NCBI GenBank assembly: GCA_023101885.1
Contig: JALPQD010000143.1
Span: 3,683,723 to 3,747,722 of the forward strand
Length of the DNA stretch: 64,000 bases
Reading direction: 5' to 3'
Source: Typhlomys cinereus
Lineage: Eukaryota; Chordata; Mammalia; Rodentia; Platacanthomyidae
Shown: in pieces, positions 57,531 to 64,000 of the stretch
Numbering within the stretch: the stretch's first letter is position 1
How the letters are laid out: every line of letters begins with the position of its first letter
Made by a program: the position numbers and the translations under genes
The notes under the pieces: model-generated
Told to the model about the DNA's origin: nothing
What the model saw: only the letters and a program-made list of their open reading frames with translations
The model's database searches: none

Positions 57531-57930
57531 CTGCATAGTTGCCAATATATTCACAACAAATGGATAAAGAGAACAGGGGTTTAATTTTGGCTTACATTAT
57601 TCCAGTTACAGTTTCTTGTCCAGCTTTCCAAGAGCGCACATACCAACACCAAGGGCCAAGGGAACTGGCCATGCACAGGACTGCTAAGAGGGACAATATG
57701 AGGTTTCAGAGAGCTGTTGAGGCCAGGCAGTATGTAGCAGGTCAGAATCTCCAAAAAACATGAGAGGGCATTGCATAGTGTTGAAGCCTACATTGTCAAA
57801 ACCAAAATATGTTAGAGATGCCAGACCCATTGTGAGAAATCTGCTGAGATATATGTCATAGGGGGAGACAGTTCAAACATAGATGTAGGCAGAAATATTG
57901 GGAGGGTGGAACTGAAGCCCTTTGGAAATG
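57531..57930 (-). mobile_element. ERVL/MaLR-type LTR, antisense
   Basis: 'taattttggcttacattatt', 'ttccagttacagtttcttg', 'ataccaacaccaagggcca' and 'agggggagacagttcaaaca'. Shares the 'caccaagggccaagggaactgg' -like block with the LTR at 0.9 kb, in the same orientation. Confidence 0.55.
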
Positions 57931-58275
57931 AGATAATTTCAATAAGAGAATCATAGATTTGGAGATACAGGATTTGGAATTTTCCCTAAAAGTTTTCTGT
58001 CACAGTTTTTGGTCACCTTTCCAAACATTCCATATATAGCAACTATTACAATGCCTATCAAATGGGTGAACAAAGAAGTGATGGATGCATGAGTAAACAT
58101 TATATGTATTAAATAAGTATTTATTGTATTCTCAGTGCCAGATCATCACATGTTGCAGATGTTTTATTAACATTGAGTGGGTAAACATGAGAAGACCATA
58201 ATGAAATATAGGATCAAAATTTTGGAAACTATTCCATGTAGCCGGGAAACAATTAGGCTAGTAAGATCACACACA

Positions 58276-58320
<45 letters not shown>

Positions 58321-59261
58321 CAATATACATACTTTATGTAATCTTTGTGGTTATAATTGAATTGAGGGCATAATGTATGCTAGAGAAGTATTCTACCACT
58401 GAGCTCGTCTCTAGGTGTGCTGAATGCATTAGACCTACCTCTTATCGATCATAGCACTGTTAGCAATCATAATTAGAATCTATCAAAAAGGCCTTACTTT
58501 TCATTTCATGACTGCTTTTTATTATAGCTCAGTATATTAAATCTTTGTTAAGATATTATACTGTATTGTGGCAGTAGTTCTGGATTTACATAAAAATTTG
58601 CTTTGACATGGTGGTTGAAGAAAAAAGAACAAAACTTTGCAGTGTTTACAAGTGAAATCAATTGTCCTGGTTAGCTGAATACTTCAATGATGAGCATACT
58701 CAAACTACATGAAGTGTCTCACACATATAAAAGAATTATGTGCATAGAGAAGGATCAGAAAGGAAGGTCATTGTGAGAGTTAGTTTGAATACACATACAG
58801 TATTAGAGAGAACATGCTTTGTTATTAAACAATGCATGACCTAGAAAATTCTTTTCATTTATTGAGTAATTGAAAATAAAAATCTTTGGGGGTATCTCAG
58901 AATAAGGGCAAATATAAAATATTCCCTTCTTTAACAAAGATTTCTACTATGTGTTCTTTACATAACTGTAATATAGCAATATAATATTATATAAACATTT
59001 ATTTCTACATATGTGAGAAAGGGTTAGTATTAATATTCTATAGACAGAGTCAAACTCAGTGTCTGAAATTGAAATAACATAGTGTTCTTTTGAGCTCAAG
59101 TAGTTGAACAAACACATACATCAGGTCTAGCTACTCATTTACCTTTCTTGATTTACTTTATTCATTTATCTGGATTCAGTCCGAAATATCCTTCAAAAGT
59201 CTGGTTTAGTTTCCCAGTCCAGAACACTGCTGAAAGTAGTGAAAATTTAAGAAATGGCTCG
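57931..59261. other. Unique sequence with (CA)n and an ID scrap
   Basis: (CA)n at 58,268-58,319. At about 58,365-58,420, 'attctaccactgagctcgtc' is a short antisense ID remnant. Otherwise AT-rich and unassigned, up to the L1 5' end. Confidence 0.4.
58268..58319. repeat. (CA)n microsatellite
   Basis: About 50 bp of CA with three AAC interruptions. No SINE head is visible upstream, unlike most CA tracts in this window. Confidence 0.9.
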
Positions 59262-59840
59262 TTCTCTTTCGCCCCACCCCCGCTCCGCCGGTCGGGACGC
59301 GCAGGCGAGATCCAGCCGGGCCTCAACGCGCGCTCTAGGACCCCAGGTCAGCCCACAGGGACCCGGCTCCGACTCCCGCCATCCATCCGGAGCCGCGCGG
59401 GGGCCGAGGGAACGAGGAGGACCTCCCCCTGCGCCCGGGCCCCGCCCCAGCTGCCCTCGGTTAAATAGCTCCACTCCGACGCGCCCATCCGCCCTCTTTC
59501 GCCCCACCCCCCGCTCCGCCGGTCGGGACGCGCAGGCGAGATCCAGCCGGGCCTCAACGCGCGCTCTAGGACCCCAGGTCAGCCCACGGGGACCCGGCTC
59601 CGACTCCCGCCATCCAGCCGGAGCCGCGCGGGGGGCCGGAGGGAACGAGGAGGACACTCCCCCTGCGCCGGCCCCACCGCTCCAAAGCTGCCACCTCGGT
59701 AATAGCTCCACGCCGACGCGGCCCATCCTCCCTGCTTCCTCGCCCCACCCCGGCTCCACATCTGGACACGCACGCGGTCCACCAGGGCCTCACCCCCTCC
59801 CTAGTAAGGTCCCCGGTTCAGGCCCCGCCCACCAGTAACC
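59262..59840 (+). promoter_or_regulatory. L1 5'-UTR tandem monomers (promoter), CpG-island-like
   Basis: Two GC-rich monomers begin with 'ctctttcgccccaccc' at 59,264 and 59,494, a 230 bp period, and agree almost base for base apart from small indels. A third, partial and diverged copy begins near 59,732 ('ctgcttcctcgccccaccc') and grades into the leader of ORF1. Tandem promoter monomers upstream of ORF1 are established for mouse-type L1s. The many CpGs stand out sharply from the AT-rich flanks. Long open frames across it on both strands (up to 194 and 170 codons) come from the GC content. The junction with unique DNA is near 59,262. The 3' target duplication lies outside the window. Confidence 0.88.
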
Positions 59841-60052
59841 CCAGGCCAAATATTCAGTTTAGTGAAATGAGAGATCTTAAGAGTTAAAATGACAATGCCA
59901 AGTCAAAGTGCAAATCCATGAGAACACACTCAAGTAAACAAATCCCCCACTGAAAAATTAATCCCATAATGTTAGACCCAAAAAGAACAAACCCCGGAAA
60001 AAGCCAAGAAAAGCCTGACCCAGGATAACGACTTTCAAAATATGACATTACC

Positions 60053-60895
60053 ATGTTCAATACTGAAAGAGGAAATCCGGAGGAATTACATATCGAATCA
60101 ATCGCTTTGAAGAGAAACACAACAAGACATCTGGAGGAGTTTGAAAAACGTGCAAGAAACAAAAAGTGGCATAGAACAGTTAAAACAAACTCAAGCAGAG
60201 TTAAAACTGAGCTAAAAGACAAGTATCTTCAACCCAGAACGCCACAGAGAGTCTTATCAACAGAACTAATTAAAGAAAACAAGAATTCAGACCTTGAAGA
60301 TAAAGTGGGAGTAGCTAGCCAGCTCATGGAAGAGTTTTTTTAAAGCCAAAAGATACTTGAGAGAAATATCCAAGAGAATTGGGACAACCCTGAAGAAGCC
60401 AACATGCGTATCATGGAATACCGGAGCAAGATCTCAAATACCACCCATGAGGAATTTTTCAAACGATCATCAAGGAAACTTTCCTCATCTAAAGAAAAGA
60501 GAGGCCCATTCATATACAAGAGGCATTCCGCACCGCCAAAAGATACGACCAAACTAGAAGCACACCGCGGCAAATAATAGTTAAAAAACGACTCCACATT
60601 CAAATAAAGACGTGTCGAGAGCTTCAAGGGGAGAAAAAAACGTCACATTATTAAAGGCAACCTATTAAAAAACAAATGACTTCTCAGTCGAAACGGTAAA
60701 AGCAAGAAGAGCTTGGAAGCATACTGCAAGTATTGGAAGAGCAAAATTCAACCCACTGATTTACGCCTGCAAACATCAGTCATGCCGAGGAGTAAAGAAA
60801 AATTTTCCAGCAACAAAGACAACTTTAAGGGAATACATGGCTACCAAACCAGGCACTTCAAAAACGGCTGAAATGAACTCAAGCGTGAAAGAAAA
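60053..60895 (+). pseudogene. L1 ORF1, frameshifted
   Basis: ORF1p is the RNA-binding chaperone of L1 and acts in the cytoplasmic L1 particle. The first frame (60,053-60,343, 96 codons) is Lys/Glu-rich ('HLEEFEKRARNKKW') and fits the coiled-coil half. From about 60,395 the RNA-binding part is recognisable only by switching frames ('EEFFKRSSRKL', then 'FIYKRHSAPPK'). The C-terminal part is at about 60,680-60,890 with several stops ('kqeelgsilqvleeqns' region). At about 840 bp it is shorter than usual ORF1s (about 1 kb). Several indels make it non-functional as read. Confidence 0.75.
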
Positions 60896-60979
60896 AAACA
60901 GGCATATCCAGAGACAGAGGCACATATAACACCATTAAAACGAAGTCGATATAACTTATAAAGCTACTAAGCATAAGAA

Positions 60980-63900
60980 ATGTCTGGAATTAACAATAGT
61001 TTCTCCATTAATAACACTAAATTTAATGACTTAGATTCACCGATCAGAGAGCACAAATACAAACTGATAAAATCACAATCCATCAATCTGTGTGCCTTGC
61101 AGGAACCCATCTCACCACAAAAGATAGGCAACTGCTCAAAATAAAAAGGCTGGTCAACAAAGTCATACAAGCAAATGGGAAGCAGAAACAGCAGGGGTAG
61201 CCATTGCTATCAGACAAAGTGATTTCAAACAAAAAAAATTATAAGAGAACAACGGATAGATACTACATTTTAGTCAGGAGTACAATGTCAAACCAGGAAG
61301 ACTTCACAATACTGAACAATATGCCAACCCAATAAACGGCCCCTCCAAAGTCTTTAAGAAAACCCCTACAGCGTCTAAGACAAGAAATCAACCCACAAAC
61401 CGATAGGTCTTGGGGACTTCAACACCGCCCTCTCACATGGATAGATGCAACAGGTCAAACTTAACAAGACACTTTGGAACTTATCAAAACCCTGAAAGAA
61501 ATGGATCCTCACGATCTCTATCGAACTTTTCACCACGCAACGCGGCAAAGAATACACATTTTCGTCAGCAACGCACACCAGACGAACTTTCTGCCGAAAT
61601 ATAGATCACAGATTAGGGCCACAAAATGAATCTACACATTACAACGAAAGTTGAAATTCTAAACCTGTGCCTGATGCATGACCACCACAGGCCTAAGCAG
61701 GACATCCACAACACTCAAACAAGAGAAAACACTAACGCCTGGAAACTTAACACTATGATCTGAATGAGAACTGGATTCAGGAAGAAATTAAAAAGAAATT
61801 CAAGATTCCGTAAAGTGAATGATAACGAAAATACAACTTAACCAAAATCGATCTGGGACACAATGAAAGCTGTTCTAAAGATGTAAGTTCATAGCTCTTA
61901 AGCCCTTCAAAAAAATGGAACATCAGAAATAAACAACTAACAATGCAGCTTACAGCTTTATGAGAAACTAGAAGCAAATCTATCCCAAAAGGAGTAGAAG
62001 AGAAGATATTTAGCAAAATAAGGGGAGAAATATCTGAAATCGAGACTAAGAAAACGTAGAAAAAATCAACAAATCGAAGAGAGTCGGTTCTTTGAAAAAA
62101 GATCAACAATATTGATAAACCCTAGCTAAACTAACTAACAAAGAAGAGAGAGAAAACCCAAATTAACAAATTAGAGATGAACATGGAGTTAAGCTCACTA
62201 CGGATACCCAAGATATCCAGAGAATTATAACATCATGATTTCAAAAACTTATACTCTTGATTTGACAACACAAAGAGATGATGAATTTCTAAGTAAACAC
62301 AAACTTACTAATTGAATCACAGGAAGTGTGAATTAACTTAAATAGTCCTATAACATGAAGGAAAATTGAGGAATGAACTCGAACTTTCCCATTCCCACAA
62401 AAATGTCCTGACAGCAATGGATTCATGCACAGAGTTCTACAAGACAATTTAAGGAGTTTATAACACCAATAACTCCGTAGAAACTGTCCATCAAAATCAA
62501 AGGAAAGGAACACTACCAAATTCCATTCGGTATGAAGCTATATCGGGTTAAGAATCCCAAAACCTAATAAAGATTCACTTAAAAATAGAAAACATAATAG
62601 GGCCAGCAGCTCCTGATGGAACACAGATGTCAAAGATTCCTCACAAGTCTTAGCAAATCGGATTGCAAAAGAATAAAGATCATTCATGGGGACCAAGTTG
62701 GCTTCAATCCCTGCACACCAAGTTTGTGTTTCCAACAGACCAAATCAATAAATGAATTCATCAGTAAACCAGTCCAAAGTCCCAAGACCAATGATACTCT
62801 CGATAGATGCAGAAAAAAAGCTTTTGACAAGATCCATCAGCCGTTATGATCAAAACCTCAGAGAAACAGTAGGAAGGAAACTTTTAATCAAATAATAAAG
62901 CGGATACACAAGCCCACAGCAAGATTATGTAGCATGGGAAACAATGGAACAGTCCCCGCCGTCGATCAGGACAAGACAAGCATGTTCCACTCTCACCACA
63001 ATTCTATGCACAATATGTACTTGAAGCTTAGCTTGAAAGACCATAAGACAGAAAGGGACATGAAGGGATCAATTGGCAAGAAGAAGCAGCTATCTCCTAT
63101 TTGCAGATGACATGATTAACCTGAGTGATCCAAAAACACCCACCGAGTAAGCCTGGAACAATTGAGAAGGTGTCAACAGGGTGGGCAGGATACAAAATAA
63201 ATGTGCAAATCAGAGGCATGTCCTATATTGCCCAGAATGAAAGAAGGGAAAAGCCTTGATATACGCATCCATTACAATAACCGCTAAAAAAATGGAAAGT
63301 ACCTGGGTATAAACCTAACTAAGGAGTAAAGACTTACAATGAAAACTTTAAACCCTAAAAAGAAAAAAGAAAGAAATTGGCAGAAGAACCAGAAGGTGGA
63401 AAGACCTCCCTTGTTCCTGATTGTTGGCAGATATTAAATTGTAAAAAGACCAATCCGACAAAAGACAATAGACAGATTCAATGCTATAACCAATCAAACT
63501 CCCAAAGCATCTTCAAAGAAGTTGACCAAACAATCTCAAGTTCATATGGAGGTCACAAAGACCCAGGAATAGCAAAAACAATCCTGAGTAACAAAAACAC
63601 AGCTGGAGGTATTACCATACCAAACATAAGTCCTATACTACAAATCCATAGTTATAAAGACAGCCTGGTACTGGCTCCAACATAGACACACAGATCAATG
63701 GATAAGGATTGAAGACCCAGATATAAGCCCACAAAGTTACACAGCCATTTGTCTTTGACAAAGGGGCCCAAAGAATCCATGGAAAAATAACAGCATCTTC
63801 AACAAATTGCTGGCACAAAACTGGATCTCCCACATGCAGAAGATTAAAGCTGGACCCGTACTTGGTCACCATGTACAAAGACTTAATTCCAAATGGATCA

Positions 63901-64000
63901 AGGACCTTGATATCAGGCCAGAGACTTAAAAGCCATAGTTGAAAGGATAGGGAACTCCTCGAGCTGATTGGGCTAGGCCACCACTTCCTAAAACAGACAG
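60980..64000 (+). pseudogene. L1 ORF2 (endonuclease-reverse transcriptase), frameshifted, cut by window end
   Basis: ORF2p nicks target DNA and reverse-transcribes L1 RNA. ATG at 60,980 opens the endonuclease domain ('DSPIREHKYKL', 'CALQEPISPQK'), which is interrupted by stops and frame changes. A DHH corresponding to the usual SDH of the endonuclease lies near 61,680. RT blocks follow: 'DQVGFNPC' and 'RKKAFDKIHQPL' (62,690-62,848), and the catalytic F-A-D-D at 63,100-63,111. Downstream '[15 protein letters not shown]' (63,590-63,640) and a well-kept post-RT segment run to the window edge. At least a dozen stops or shifts are visible, so no full protein is encoded as sequenced. The C-terminus and 3' UTR lie beyond 64,000. 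Confidence 0.85.

Noticed and set aside
59247..59838. Long open frames on both strands (194 codons plus, 170 codons minus), Pro/Arg/Gly-rich
   Set aside because: They run across the tandem L1 promoter monomers. Absence of stops follows from GC content, and the duplicated protein text mirrors the DNA repeat.

Overview
The window looks like a gene-poor, AT-rich stretch of a rodent nuclear genome. I find no protein-coding exon, no multi-exon gene and no functional RNA gene. Open reading frames are short and scattered, and the longest lie inside repeats. The rodent call rests on the repeat content: B1-type (7SL-derived) and ID-type SINEs, ID-B1 composites resembling B4, many tRNA-headed B2-like SINEs ending in (CA)n, L1 elements with a tandem-monomer promoter, and ERVL/MaLR-type LTRs. 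This mix points to the mouse-related clade. A jerboa-like (dipodoid) lineage is possible, but that is a weak inference. Repeat family names come from recalled consensus patterns and should be confirmed with RepeatMasker.

Layout. 0-6 kb: an antisense L1 tail split by an LTR and ending in a locally inverted piece, then MLT1/MaLR LTR relics and a B2-like SINE. 6-17 kb: mostly unique sequence with scattered antisense SINEs and old L1. 17.2-19.4 kb: a roughly 2 kb antisense L1 3' end that carries a full-length U1 snRNA retropseudogene with target-site duplications. 21-24.3 kb: two further antisense L1 tails, each with a recognisable target-site duplication. 24.2-29.5 kb: largely unique sequence with one stretch that resembles a regulatory element. 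29.5-32.4 kb: an ancient antisense L1 invaded by an ERVL-type LTR and two SINEs, followed by two MaLR LTRs. 33-38.6 kb: more L1 and SINE, including a young SINE with an 18 bp duplication. 39-42.6 kb: MaLR and retroviral-LTR-like segments. 43-53.9 kb: mostly unique, with a sense L1 3' end at 47.1-48.6 kb, two L2 relics and several candidate regulatory stretches. 53.9-58 kb: a short L1 tail, then a long ancient antisense L1 with SINE insertions and two LTRs. 59.26 kb to the window end: an L1 that is full length at its 5' side, with two complete GC-rich promoter monomers, a broken ORF1 and a broken ORF2 that runs off the window.

Nothing works together as a pathway or operon. The history of the region is layered retrotransposition: ancient L1/L2/MLT1, then MaLR/ERVL LTRs, then rodent SINEs and L1 tails, then L1-machinery mobilisation of U1 RNA. 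The most informative items are the U1 retrocopy, the CpG-rich L1 monomer array joined to a heavily frameshifted body, and a few unique stretches dense in homeodomain, SOX and octamer-like motifs that could be conserved enhancers.
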